In this document: positions 8,624 to 16,830 of the stretch, one piece after another
Layout of the letters: the number at the start of each line of letters is the position of its first letter
How positions within the stretch are numbered: the stretch's first letter is position 1
Assembly (NCBI RefSeq): GCF_024498075.1
Contig: NZ_JANHOF010000002.1
Location: forward strand, 1-64,000
Length of the DNA: 64,000 nt
Direction of reading: 5' to 3'
DNA from: Paenibacillus mendelii
GTDB lineage: Bacteria > Bacillota > Bacilli > Paenibacillales > Paenibacillaceae
Notes under the pieces: model-generated
The model's database searches: none
The model's input: only the letters and a program-made list of their open reading frames with translations
What the model was told of the DNA's origin: nothing
Position numbers and translations under genes: made by a program

Positions 8624-9577
8624 ATGTCCAATGATAAACAGCTGCGGTTTCGCCCGGATGGTACGTTTAAAATCGTTCAATTTACCGATGTGCATCATAA
8701 CAGCGATGGAAACAACAGCATCCCGACATTCGAATTAATGGAAGAAGTATTGGCGAAGGAAACACCCGATCTTGTGGTATTTACCGGTGATTTGATTTCA
8801 AGTCATGGAGACCCAAGACCGAAGGATGCCATTCGTGAAGTGACGGCAGTAGCCGAGAGGGCCGGCATTCCATTCGCAGTCGTGCTCGGCAATCACGATG
8901 CAGAGGGGATCGTGCCGCGTGAGGAGATGATTTCAGTCTTTGACGGAAATCCATATAGCTTAACCGAATCGGGTCCTGCCGATATCAGCGGATTCGGCAA
9001 CTATGTGCTGACCCTGCAAGGATCGGGTTCTGAGCAGCCCGGAGCAGCCCTATACTTCGTCGACTCGGGTGATTACGCGCCATCCCATATTGGCGGTTAT
9101 GATTGGATTAAACGCGACCAAATCGAATGGTACGTTCAACAGTCGACCGCATTGACCGAGCAGAATGGCGGTAAGCCGCTGCCGTCTCTCGCGTTCTTTC
9201 ATATTCCGGTTCCCGAATACGAGGAAGTGTGGAATTCCCATACCTGCTCCGGGGCAAGATACGAGGACGTTTGTTCTCCAAAAATCAACTCCGGTTTCTT
9301 CACTGCCTTAGTTGAAATGGGCGACGTGATGGGTACCTTCGTCGGACATGACCACGTGAATGATTATTACGGCGAATTGCACGGAATCCGTCTCTGCTAC
9401 GGACGGGCTACCGGGTACAATACATACGGACGAGAAGGGTTCCCTCGCGGCGCACGCATTATACAGCTGCAAGAAGGACAACGGGCGTTCGACTCCTGGC
9501 TGCGTTTAGCCGACGGCACTGTAGTCAAGGAACAAACGCAGCACTTGCCTGCAGGCCGCGTGCTTAGCGAAGCTTAG
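8624..9577 (+). CDS. Calcineurin-like metallophosphoesterase
   Basis: 317 residues with all the metal-binding motifs of the family in order: QFTDVHH (about 19-25), FTGDLIS, LGNHD, FFHIPVPEY and GHDHVND. The closest type is the Dcr2/phosphohydrolase group found in fungi and soil bacteria, usually active on phosphomonoesters or diesters. No signal peptide is visible, so it is probably cytosolic. The RBS GAAAGGGGAG precedes the ATG; terminator at 9626-9660. No operon partner. Confidence 0.9.
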   Translation: MSNDKQLRFRPDGTFKIVQFTDVHHNSDGNNSIPTFELMEEVLAKETPDLVVFTGDLISSHGDPRPKDAIREVTAVAERAGIPFAVVLGNHDAEGIVPREEMISVFDGNPYSLTESGPADISGFGNYVLTLQGSGSEQPGAALYFVDSGDYAPSHIGGYDWIKRDQIEWYVQQSTALTEQNGGKPLPSLAFFHIPVPEYEEVWNSHTCSGARYEDVCSPKINSGFFTALVEMGDVMGTFVGHDHVNDYYGELHGIRLCYGRATGYNTYGREGFPRGARIIQLQEGQRAFDSWLRLADGTVVKEQTQHLPAGRVLSEA

Positions 9578-9625
9578 TCATTCCTATTGACTATGGAGCA
9601 TAACCTCCGATGCGTGTCCAACCCA

Positions 9626-9662
9626 AAAACCTGACGATTCGAAGAGAATCGTCAGGTTTTTC
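9626..9662 (+). terminator. Rho-independent terminator
   Basis: AAAACCTGACGATTC (9626-9640) pairs with GAATCGTCAGGTTTT (9646-9660) around a 5-nt loop. Confidence 0.9.
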
Positions 9663-9824
9663 TACAAACTCCCAGCTTGTTAAGTTGACTTAACTATAAA
9701 GGAAACAGGGAATTCGCTGCCAGACCGATCAAGAGGAATAGATATGGACAAATGTAGTTTAGTGGGCTACTCTTAAAGGGACTTTTACAGCCACCTATCC
9801 CTTTCTTTTCCTGGAGGAATTCGC

Positions 9825-10694
9825 ATGCATCTGCATCATTCTTTCTACACGCTGGGCGTCAATTCCCTGCCAAGTCACGGTGAGCTGTCGGTGCTCTTCA
9901 GCGGCCATGCCAAGCCCCGGCCTTCCCATCAAGTAGGACCGGCGGTACGTAATTATTACCTCCTGCACACCGTGATGTCGGGAAGAGGTACTTTTGAAAT
10001 CGAAGGCAAGCAATATGATTGCGAGCGAGGGGATACCTTCATTATTTTCCCGGAGGTTCTCTTTACCTACACCTCGGATGCGGTGACACCATGGTATTAT
10101 CGATGGGTAGCCTTCAAAGGCCCGCTCTCCCAGCCCTTGCTGGACAGCTTGGGCATGACACCTGCTCAGCCCATTGTACATCTTCATGATCTGCGCGATG
10201 TCATACGAATTTACCGAAGGTTAGAGTATACGCTCAAGCACTCCGCTTACCCGGAATTAGCTGATTTAGAGGCGAACGGACTGCTTCGGTTGATGTTGAA
10301 GGAATTCGGTGTTGAGAATGCCGGGAGGCTGGCCTTCCACACGCAGTCTGCCATACCGGATATCGACCGGCAAATTAAACAGGCGGTGCGATGGCTCTCC
10401 CTCCAGTACGCCCAACAGATTTCAATCGAGGATCTATCCCGTACACTCGGGTACCACAGAACGCATCTATCCAAGATGTTCAAACAAGCAACGGGTCTCT
10501 CGCCCATGAAGTTCCTTCTGAAGGTGCGTATGGAACGGGCGAGAGAGCTGCTTGACGGGCAGAAACACTTGACAATCGATCATGTGGCTTCTTCGGTAGG
10601 CTTTACCGATGCCCTATACTTCTCAAAACAGTTCCGCAAATGGTACGGCAGCTCGCCGACGGAATACCGTGCAGGCAGACGAACGAATGCTTAA
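9825..10694 (+). CDS. AraC family transcriptional regulator
   Basis: 289 residues: N-terminal AraC-type ligand domain (about 15-150; GRGTFEIEGKQYDCERGDTFIIFP is the cupin core) and C-terminal two-HTH domain (about 190-285; IEDLSRTLGYHRTHLSKMFKQ, then IDHVASSVGFTDALYFSKQFRKWYGSSPTEYR). The arrangement matches MsmR/RhaR-like activators of carbohydrate genes. GGAGG lies 8 nt before the ATG. A palindrome at 9679-9694 upstream could be an operator. No adjacent sugar genes, so the target is unknown. Confidence 0.93.
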   Translation: MHLHHSFYTLGVNSLPSHGELSVLFSGHAKPRPSHQVGPAVRNYYLLHTVMSGRGTFEIEGKQYDCERGDTFIIFPEVLFTYTSDAVTPWYYRWVAFKGPLSQPLLDSLGMTPAQPIVHLHDLRDVIRIYRRLEYTLKHSAYPELADLEANGLLRLMLKEFGVENAGRLAFHTQSAIPDIDRQIKQAVRWLSLQYAQQISIEDLSRTLGYHRTHLSKMFKQATGLSPMKFLLKVRMERARELLDGQKHLTIDHVASSVGFTDALYFSKQFRKWYGSSPTEYRAGRRTNA

Positions 10695-10753
10695 GCCTGC
10701 TCATACGGGCTGTGGAAAGTTCTCAGCCTAGAGCCGTTTGTGTAATTTGCTGA

Positions 10754-12613
10754 TCATAAACTCGTATTGTTCATCTTCCGTATTTCATGATCAGAAGCCT
10801 TCTCGTGTACAGCCAACACGTCCATAATGCCGCGGAATAGCTGCGTTGCCTTATTAGCCGTGTCCGGCCGGCGGTTCTCCACGAGGACGGCAACCGCATA
10901 ACGGGGGGCGGAGACGGGACCATAACCAACAAACCATTGATTGTTGCGAGCCTTACCGCCCTTTAGCGTCTCGGCCGTCCCGGATTTGCCGGCTACGGTC
11001 CATATCCCATCTTGAATCGACCGCCCCGTCCCGCTTGTTACGACTGCTTGCATCCCGTGCAGAAGGGCATGCGCGGTTGCCGGTGCGATACGGCCATAGT
11101 CAGCTGCTGCATACTGCACAGGCAGCTTTGCCATGAGCTGTCCATTCGCATAACGAAGCTCGCTCACGAGCCTCGGCTCCAATACCCGCCCTTCATGCAG
11201 CAGCGTCACGACCAAATTGGCCGCCTGCAGAGGCGTTATCCTCACGTCCCGCTGTCCAATGCCGGTCTGCGCAAGCTGTCCTCCATCATAGGCAGCCGGA
11301 GCTTTCGCAAATAAGCCTCCCGCTTCCTCCTCCGGCAGCAGACGCAGCGGTTCTCCCAGCGGCTTGAACGGTTTAGGATCACTCCATCCGATGCGCCTTC
11401 CCATTCCTAATTGATTCGCCGTTACCAGGAACTGCTCGGCCGATAACCGTTCGGCTACGGTCGCAAATGCAATATTGCAGGACTGGGCTAACGCCTCCCT
11501 CAGCGTAATCCGTCCATGTCCCCCCCTCTTCCAGCAATGAAGACCATATCGTCCGTAATCCCCTGAGCATTCGAATACTTCCCGCTCCGTCGCCACATTT
11601 GCTTCTAAAGCAGCCGCTTCTGTAACAAGCTTAAATATCGATCCCGGCGTTACCGCGCGAATAGCATGGTTTGCTTCATCTGTGCCCGCTAGCCCGATCG
11701 ATCCAGGCGCAAGCTGTGGACGGGATACCATCGTTACGATGTCGCCATTGTCTGCATCAAGCACGACGACAGCTCCTTCAGCTAAACCGCTGCGGTCGAC
11801 ATATTGCTCGACCGCCCGCTGAATATCCACATCGATCGTTGTCCCGACCTTGAGCGGATAATACGGATTATTGGATCCGGTGAACCGCATATCCAGGCCG
11901 TTCAACGGGTTGTTCGCTCCATCCGTGAAATACGACACGCTGGTCGGGCCGCTCCCACGCAGCAGACGATCCAATGCCCGCTCCAAGCCGGCGCCGCCGA
12001 CCTGATCACTCAGCTTCATCTTCTTCCTCAACAATTCGGAAGCGTAGCTTTCATGAATAAACTCCGGATGCTGACTAGTATAGCCTATGGCATGTCTGGC
12101 CACGAAAGAGGCTGGATACCGATTGCGGTACGGCAGTACACGTACCCCGTTAACCCGCAGCCTCTGAATTACCTGCAGCTGAGCATCGGACAGATGAAGA
12201 GGCCTCATCTCCCCCTGCACTGTCCAGAAGGCTGGCTCCCTCAGCCCGTTCATCCATTCCGTTAATATCGCATGATTAACGCCCAGCACGCCTGCAAGGG
12301 CTTTCTGGTCACTAATAGTGCCTCTTGCATCCGCATGAAGCGGAAACACAGCCAACGCTTTGTAGGTCTCGCCCGTAATAGGCCGTCCGCTCCGGTCGAG
12401 GAAATCGCCTCGGCCCGAATCCAGTACTAGCGATCTCTCCCGCTGCAAAACCGACTCCCTCGTCAAGTTAGCACGGCTGCTCGTAACCGGTGCGGCCGGC
12501 ATCGCCTGCAGCCATGCCAGCCGCAGCAGGAAGCCTCCCATCAAGGCGCTCATCGCCAGCAAGATGCCAAAGATGCGGCGGTTCATTCTTCGCCGCCGGC
12601 CATGTTCGATCAT
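10754..12613 (-). CDS. Class B penicillin-binding protein (peptidoglycan transpeptidase)
   Basis: 619 residues. A short cytoplasmic start and one membrane anchor (about 14-35) are followed by a dimerisation region and the transpeptidase domain with all three active-site motifs: S325-x-x-K328 in TPGSIFKL, SCN at 378-380, and KSGT at 543-546. This makes it an active-looking D,D-transpeptidase that cross-links peptidoglycan outside the membrane. It is shorter than the vegetative PBP2B/SpoVD and lacks PASTA repeats; the order and spacing resemble PBP2/FtsI-family proteins such as the spore-associated PbpI-type. RBS GGAGGG 8 nt before the ATG. No cell-wall neighbours. Confidence 0.92.
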   Translation of the reverse strand: MIEHGRRRRMNRRIFGILLAMSALMGGFLLRLAWLQAMPAAPVTSSRANLTRESVLQRERSLVLDSGRGDFLDRSGRPITGETYKALAVFPLHADARGTISDQKALAGVLGVNHAILTEWMNGLREPAFWTVQGEMRPLHLSDAQLQVIQRLRVNGVRVLPYRNRYPASFVARHAIGYTSQHPEFIHESYASELLRKKMKLSDQVGGAGLERALDRLLRGSGPTSVSYFTDGANNPLNGLDMRFTGSNNPYYPLKVGTTIDVDIQRAVEQYVDRSGLAEGAVVVLDADNGDIVTMVSRPQLAPGSIGLAGTDEANHAIRAVTPGSIFKLVTEAAALEANVATEREVFECSGDYGRYGLHCWKRGGHGRITLREALAQSCNIAFATVAERLSAEQFLVTANQLGMGRRIGWSDPKPFKPLGEPLRLLPEEEAGGLFAKAPAAYDGGQLAQTGIGQRDVRITPLQAANLVVTLLHEGRVLEPRLVSELRYANGQLMAKLPVQYAAADYGRIAPATAHALLHGMQAVVTSGTGRSIQDGIWTVAGKSGTAETLKGGKARNNQWFVGYGPVSAPRYAVAVLVENRRPDTANKATQLFRGIMDVLAVHEKASDHEIRKMNNTSL

Positions 12614-12700
12614 ACACGCGTCCCTCCACGAAACATTCCGTTTCCTTCCATTATCGCCTTTCCTTCTTCATTTCATCCGAATGAAGTTAAATATCCGCAA

Positions 12701-12730
12701 CAAAAAAACCAAGCGAAATCATTCGCTTGG
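12701..12730 (-). terminator. Terminator of the lysR gene, overlapping its stop codon
   Basis: Minus strand CCAAGCGAA (12722-12730) pairs with TTCGCTTGG (12709-12717), then a run of seven T. The stop codon of the LysR gene lies in the hairpin loop region, so coding sequence and terminator overlap. Confidence 0.85.
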
Positions 12731-13681
12731 CATGTGGAATTCTTGCTTGATGGCATTATTATGGTTGCGCATCTTTTCCTTCTTCAGCAGCATCTTGCTC
12801 TCGAAGAATTCCAACAAAAACCGTTGAAACACTCTTGCAACGAGCGGCAGCTTTTCATTCGAACGGTAGATGAGCCCGATGGTTCGCGTTACTTGCGGCG
12901 ACCGCACCCGGACCTTCGCCGGCTGCAGCGGTCCGCTCGGATATAAGGCCATCTCCGGCAGCAGGCTCACGCCCATTCCAGCCGCCACCAAGCCGCGGAT
13001 CGTCTCCGTTTCCTCTCCTTCAAAGCCGATGCTCGGTGTGAAGCCGGCCTTCTTGCATGCATCCCATACAATCGGCCGCAGCGAGTATCCTTCGCTGAAT
13101 AGAACGAATGTCTCATCCTTTAACTGCGCCAGCTCAATCGACTGTTCGCCAGCAAGCGGATGATTCGGCGGCAGGATCGCAAACAGCTCCTCAGTGAGAA
13201 TCGTTTGTCCGGTTACGTGCTCGTGCTCCTCCGGGCAAGGCGAAACGAACGAGAGATCCACTTCGCCTCTCATCACGTCCCGGATCAAAGAAGGATACAT
13301 CCCCTGTTTGAATCGGAATCTAACATTCGGATGCTTCTTCCGGAATTCGGAGACGACCTCTGGTATGAGAGAAATCCCCAGACTATGCGGGAAACCGAGC
13401 CGGATTTCACCCTTCTCAGGATCAAGGAATTCATGGACCTCCATAACCGCCCGTTCCAGATCGGTTAGGATGACCTCCGCCCGTTTCATAAACAGCTGTC
13501 CGACCGGGGTCAGCTGAAGATTTCTTCCCTTCTGCAAAAACAGCTTGGCACCAAGCTCCTCCTCCAATTGGTGGATTTGCCGGCTAACCGCCGATTGCGC
13601 CACATGCAGCTCCTCCGCCGCTTGCGTCACATGCTCTTTCTTGGCCACCTTCACAAAATAATACAACTGTCGAAGCTCCAT
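12719..13681 (-). CDS. LysR family regulator, GltC-like
   Basis: About 320 residues. The N-terminal winged HTH (1-60; MELRQLYYFVKVAKKEHVTQ, then QSAVSRQIHQLEEELGAKLF) and the effector domain (about 90-300) follow the Bacillus subtilis GltC pattern closely, including GEIRLGFPHSLG, DETFVLFSEGYSLR and LVAAGMGVSLLPE. GltC activates gltAB (glutamate synthase) in response to 2-oxoglutarate, but no gltAB is present here, so this may be a paralogue with another target. The start is ATG 13681, with AGAGGGG 5 nt upstream. The longer frame (13729) adds an unlikely 16 residues. Confidence 0.9.
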   Translation of the reverse strand: MELRQLYYFVKVAKKEHVTQAAEELHVAQSAVSRQIHQLEEELGAKLFLQKGRNLQLTPVGQLFMKRAEVILTDLERAVMEVHEFLDPEKGEIRLGFPHSLGISLIPEVVSEFRKKHPNVRFRFKQGMYPSLIRDVMRGEVDLSFVSPCPEEHEHVTGQTILTEELFAILPPNHPLAGEQSIELAQLKDETFVLFSEGYSLRPIVWDACKKAGFTPSIGFEGEETETIRGLVAAGMGVSLLPEMALYPSGPLQPAKVRVRSPQVTRTIGLIYRSNEKLPLVARVFQRFLLEFFESKMLLKKEKMRNHNNAIKQEFHMPSE

Positions 13682-13761
13682 GACGTCCCCTCTTCTCTTC
13701 ATACCAACCCAAGGCGCCGCATTCAGCACGCCATAAATCCAGCCGGCCGGACATGCGCCGG

Positions 13762-14373
13762 CTAATTACGTCTTGCGCTTAGTGACCGATCATAAATATA
13801 AGCAAACAGGAAGCCCGCGATCCCACCGCCAACATGAGCCCATAAATTAATGCCCTGCGCTACAACCGAGTAGATAATCCCGAACACCAGAATCGTGTAG
13901 ACCGTTTTTCGTGATGCCTCATCCAATGTTTTCTTCATTGTGGCCAAGTACAGATAAGCGCCATAAACGCCGTATATGGCCCCTGAGGCTCCTACGCTGG
14001 CGAGATAGTCTGTATGGATGACCGCACTGAATGCATTAGCTGCAATGCCGCACAGAAGGTAGAACAACGCGTATCGTCCTGACTTCAGCATTCGCTCTAA
14101 CGGAGGAGCGAATACGAGGATGGCGAACAGATTGAAGAACAGATGCTCGTAGCCGCCATGCAGAAAGATGGATGTCACATACCGCCAAGGCTCCTTCAAG
14201 CCATACGGGTCGTCCACCGGATTCTCAAAAAACGCCCCGCGCTCGATCAGCGCGCCGCCGCCGATCCATTTATCATAGAAGAAGACAACCAGGTTGATGG
14301 CGATGATGACCGATGTCACCGGGAACATGCGCAAGTAACCACGGAAGCTTTCGTACCTTAGAAAAATCATCAT
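13762..14373 (-). CDS. Rhomboid family intramembrane serine protease
   Basis: 203 residues, six predicted membrane spans. The catalytic dyad is intact: GASG with Ser130 and His180 in the last helix (NLWAHVGGGIAGF). The family's HxxxN motif is at HGGYEHLFFN (about 72-81). It cleaves substrates inside the membrane; natural substrates in Bacillota are mostly unknown. The start at 14373 has AAAGAGG upstream; about 65 codons of open frame beyond it lack a sensible start. Divergent from tpx with a ~96-bp shared regulatory region. Confidence 0.93.
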   Translation of the reverse strand: MMIFLRYESFRGYLRMFPVTSVIIAINLVVFFYDKWIGGGALIERGAFFENPVDDPYGLKEPWRYVTSIFLHGGYEHLFFNLFAILVFAPPLERMLKSGRYALFYLLCGIAANAFSAVIHTDYLASVGASGAIYGVYGAYLYLATMKKTLDEASRKTVYTILVFGIIYSVVAQGINLWAHVGGGIAGFLFAYIYDRSLSARRN

Positions 14374-14392
14374 TTCGCCTCTTTCATTGAAG

Positions 14393-14423
14393 TTGGACAA
14401 GCGCAATTCATAACGATTATAAT
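14393..14423 (+). promoter_or_regulatory. tpx promoter with candidate Fur/PerR-family box
   Basis: TTGGAC (14393-14398) and TATAAT (14418-14423), spaced 19 nt, a little long. Overlapping the -10 is a 15-nt element (14408-14422, TCATAACGATTATAA) that matches the PerR consensus TTATAATTATTATAA at 12 positions. It suggests peroxide- or metal-responsive repression of the thiol peroxidase gene. Confidence 0.45.
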
Positions 14424-14469
14424 AAATATGGTAGTTAGTACACAATTTGAAGGAGGCTGTTCGTAAACA

Positions 14470-14988
14470 ATGGCACAACAACGTACAGGCGTTGCAACGC
14501 TCAAAGGCAATCCAATCACGCTGGTCGGACCGGAACTCAAGCAAGGCGATCAAGCACCGGATTTTCAATTAAACAAATCGCTCGTCGAAACCGTCTCGCT
14601 TAAAGACTTCGCTGGTAAAGTAAAATTGATCAGCGTAGTTCCTTCCATCGATACCGGTGTATGCGATGCGCAAACTCGCCGTTTCAACGAAGAAGCTGGC
14701 AAGCTGGGCGACAATGTCGTCGTCTTGACGGTCAGCGTTGACCTTCCGTTCGCTCAAGCCCGTTGGTGCGGCGCTGCAGGCGTCGACAAAGTCGTTATGC
14801 TGTCCGACTACAAAGACAACAGCTTCGGCCAAGCCTACGGCGTTCTCATTCATGAGCTTAAACTGGATATGCGCTCCATCTTCGTCATCGATGCGAACGA
14901 CACGATTCAATACGTTGAAGTTCTTGGCGAAATGACGGAACATCCGAACTACGAAGACGCTCTGGCTGCGGTTAAAGCACTCGTATAA
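14470..14988 (+). CDS. tpx: Thiol peroxidase (atypical 2-Cys peroxiredoxin)
   Basis: 172 residues, full length. Reduces H2O2 and alkyl hydroperoxides using thioredoxin. The peroxidatic Cys65 sits in [17 protein letters not shown] and the resolving Cys100 in [13 protein letters not shown], the exact Tpx arrangement with an internal disulfide. The conserved [10 protein letters not shown] segment and C-terminal [16 protein letters not shown]-like ending agree. A strong AAGGAGG-like RBS lies about 14 nt upstream. Monocistronic, with a terminator shared with the converging DUF1499 gene. Confidence 0.97.
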   Translation: MAQQRTGVATLKGNPITLVGPELKQGDQAPDFQLNKSLVETVSLKDFAGKVKLISVVPSIDTGVCDAQTRRFNEEAGKLGDNVVVLTVSVDLPFAQARWCGAAGVDKVVMLSDYKDNSFGQAYGVLIHELKLDMRSIFVIDANDTIQYVEVLGEMTEHPNYEDALAAVKALV

Positions 14989-15029
14989 CAATACATACGT
15001 GCTAACCGCCGTTTGGTAGCAGACATAAA

Positions 15030-15068
15030 GAAAAAGCGAGTGGGGGCTTGCCCTCCTCGCTTTTCTTT
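15030..15068. terminator. Bidirectional terminator between tpx and DUF1499 gene
   Basis: AAAAGCGAG pairs with CTCGCTTTT, with a G/C inner stem and A/T runs on both sides. Confidence 0.85.
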
Positions 15069-15458
15069 TTAAGCGCCGCTTGTCTTGTAGGATGCCAGCT
15101 TCTTGTCCAGCGTCCGGTAAAGATCGATAATGACGCGGTAGTTCGAACCGAGATCGCCGAAGGATCCGCGTGAAGCAGAATAGATATCAACAGCCGAGGT
15201 AACAGGATTGACCGATATGACAGAAACGGTTATATCCATTGTCCGGCCGGTCATCGTCCGCTTCTCCAGCACGATCTCTCCAACCGACTGCACTTCGTGC
15301 AGCACTTTATAACCTTGAATCTTCTTTAGGGTAGAAACGACTTCCTCCCATGCCCTGTCCTTGGACAACTTATAATAATGGGATTTAAGTAACGGATCTT
15401 TCGCTTTATCGCCAGTCGATTCATGACTGCGCAGCAACCCAATTAGGGTTCGCTTCAA
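15069..15458 (-). CDS. DUF1499 domain protein
   Basis: About 129 residues. The pattern HYYKLSKDRAWEEVVSTLKKI, then DITVSVISVNP and a C-terminal GDLGSNYRVIIDLYRTLDKKL, resembles the DUF1499 family of small soluble proteins of unknown function. The start is set at TTG 15458 because GGGGGAG lies 8 nt upstream; no ATG fits. A positively charged frame extends upstream but has no RBS. It lies just downstream of the 6S RNA gene and its terminator, so has its own transcription. Confidence 0.7.
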   Translation of the reverse strand: MKRTLIGLLRSHESTGDKAKDPLLKSHYYKLSKDRAWEEVVSTLKKIQGYKVLHEVQSVGEIVLEKRTMTGRTMDITVSVISVNPVTSAVDIYSASRGSFGDLGSNYRVIIDLYRTLDKKLASYKTSGA

Positions 15459-15520
15459 AGGTGATCTCCCCCTCCGACGTCTATGTAAGCTATATATCAT
15501 GATAGCATAGATATGACCAT

Positions 15521-15545
15521 AAAAAAAAGGGGGCTGCCCCCCTTG
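15521..15545 (-). terminator. Strong terminator downstream of 6S RNA
   Basis: Minus strand AAGGGGG..CCCCCTT hairpin followed by eight T. It stops read-through from the 6S RNA gene toward the DUF1499 gene. Confidence 0.85.
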
Positions 15546-15556
15546 ATCATTTCTAA

Positions 15557-15737
15557 TAAAAACCCGCCATGCCGTCCGACTGCCTTGTTTCTGAACCCGC
15601 TCTCGCAGGTGGGTGTCCGCAGAAACGGTTTTGAGATCCCTGAGTTAGGGCGTGTCAGCCGCGTTCCGATGTTGGTCTCCCGTGAAACAGCCATTGGTTC
15701 AAAACACGTATGAGCCGTAACGCACATCGCAGGATGT
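15557..15737 (-). ncRNA. ssrS: 6S RNA
   Basis: About 181 nt on the minus strand. The ends form a closing stem: CCTGCGATG near the 5' end pairs with CATGGCGGG at the 3' end, in the same places as the GATGTTCG / CGGCATC ends of E. coli 6S RNA. Internal segments (TTTTGAACC, GGCTGTTTCACGGGAGACC, ACACCCACCTGCGAGAGCGGGTTCAG) recall Bacillota 6S RNAs from memory. Length fits the usual 180-200 nt. A consensus promoter starts it and a T-rich hairpin follows. It binds the housekeeping RNA polymerase holoenzyme as a promoter mimic and dampens transcription in stationary phase. Confidence 0.82.
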
Positions 15738-15743
15738 ATTGCT

Positions 15744-15772
15744 ATTATAGACCGATTTGAAGGAAAAGTAAA
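15744..15772 (-). promoter_or_regulatory. Promoter of 6S RNA
   Basis: Minus strand TTTACT (15767-15772), 17-nt spacer, TATAAT (15744-15749). Predicted start near 15737, a few nucleotides before the closing stem. Confidence 0.75.
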
Positions 15773-15790
15773 CGAAAGCGCATCATCAAT

Positions 15791-16600
15791 TTATTTCCTG
15801 ATGTTGCTTTCCTTGTCCGCTTCCAGCTTCTCGATTCCGACCGCATCATCGTTGGCCAGTTGTGCAGCCTCTTCAGCCTCTGCAGCAGCCGCAGCATTCT
15901 TCTCGGCCTGCATCTGCAGCTTCGTGTAAATCCCGTAGAAGTTCCAGAATGCAATTGCCGCTACGATACTGCCCGTAAAGAAAGGAATGAGGAACATTAA
16001 TTTCGGGCTGCTTACACTTATGAAAATGACTAATCCGCACATGATCGCAGTCGACATGGAGCGGAACGGCCGGCCAATCGTAAGGAGAACCGAGTTTTTG
16101 AGCAATTGAAACGTCTTCATATGGTAATGTACAACCATCGAGAAGAAATTAAACAGCGATACGGCCAGAAGGACCATCAGCGCGATGAACAGATACGACA
16201 CAAGCTTAAGCGTAGTTAATTCCTTCACATACACTTGAAAGTCCACGATCATGATCGCAAACAAGAGAACGTATATGATGCCGCCGATCATGCTTTGCAG
16301 ATAGCTCTCTTTGTAGTTGCGGAAGAACGTACGCAGTAGCGGTGCATCCACCTCTCCCATCACCCATTTGCGAGCAACGGCGAACATGGCGGAAGTCGCA
16401 GGAAACAGCGTAAACGGCGCAATGATACTGGACAGGATGATACCGCTTAAAAACTGGTCCGTCGTCTGTGACATCAACGTTGGCAGAAGCAAAAAGATAT
16501 ACGGTATCGAGCAGACAATCCATAGTAAGTTCGTTACCGAGAGCCGCATAATCCATTCGGATATTTTGTACAGCCCGCCCATTAAACCTCTCATTTCCAT
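15791..16600 (-). CDS. YesL family membrane protein (DUF624)
   Basis: 269 residues with five to six membrane spans; the opening MRGLMGGLYKISEWIMRLSVTNLLWIVCSIPY is the YesL signature. These proteins usually sit beside sugar ABC transporters and are thought to assist them, but none is nearby here. The C-terminal ~40 residues are a soluble Ala/Glu-rich helix (AEKNAAAAAEAEEAAQL) of coiled-coil type, which is not part of the core family. The start at ATG 16600 has AGGAGG upstream. Confidence 0.82.
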   Translation of the reverse strand: MEMRGLMGGLYKISEWIMRLSVTNLLWIVCSIPYIFLLLPTLMSQTTDQFLSGIILSSIIAPFTLFPATSAMFAVARKWVMGEVDAPLLRTFFRNYKESYLQSMIGGIIYVLLFAIMIVDFQVYVKELTTLKLVSYLFIALMVLLAVSLFNFFSMVVHYHMKTFQLLKNSVLLTIGRPFRSMSTAIMCGLVIFISVSSPKLMFLIPFFTGSIVAAIAFWNFYGIYTKLQMQAEKNAAAAAEAEEAAQLANDDAVGIEKLEADKESNIRK

Positions 16601-16771
16601 AATGCCTGATCCTCCTAAGCTTTGACTCCATTCACCATGCCGCAAGCGATTACACAAAAATTGCTGTCGATCTTTATTGTTCTACTATAATATAGGTTGT
16701 CCCTTTATGCCAGCGAACATTTCTTATGATTTGAAATCCGCGGCATAAGGAACTTCCTTGCTTCAATTCAG

Positions 16772-16823
16772 AAAAAAACCGGGGCATCCATTCCGATCGC
16801 TCGGCAGCACGGATAACCCCGGT
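16772..16823 (-). terminator. Terminator of DEAD-box helicase gene
   Basis: Minus strand ACCGGGG ... CCCCGGT with an inner irregular stem, then seven T. Confidence 0.8.
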
Positions 16824-16830
16824 CCCCTAG

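Noticed and set aside
15497-15727. 76-codon minus-strand frame between DUF1499 and YesL genes
   Set aside because: It coincides with the 6S RNA and its terminator; no RBS, and RNA structure explains the conservation-like features.
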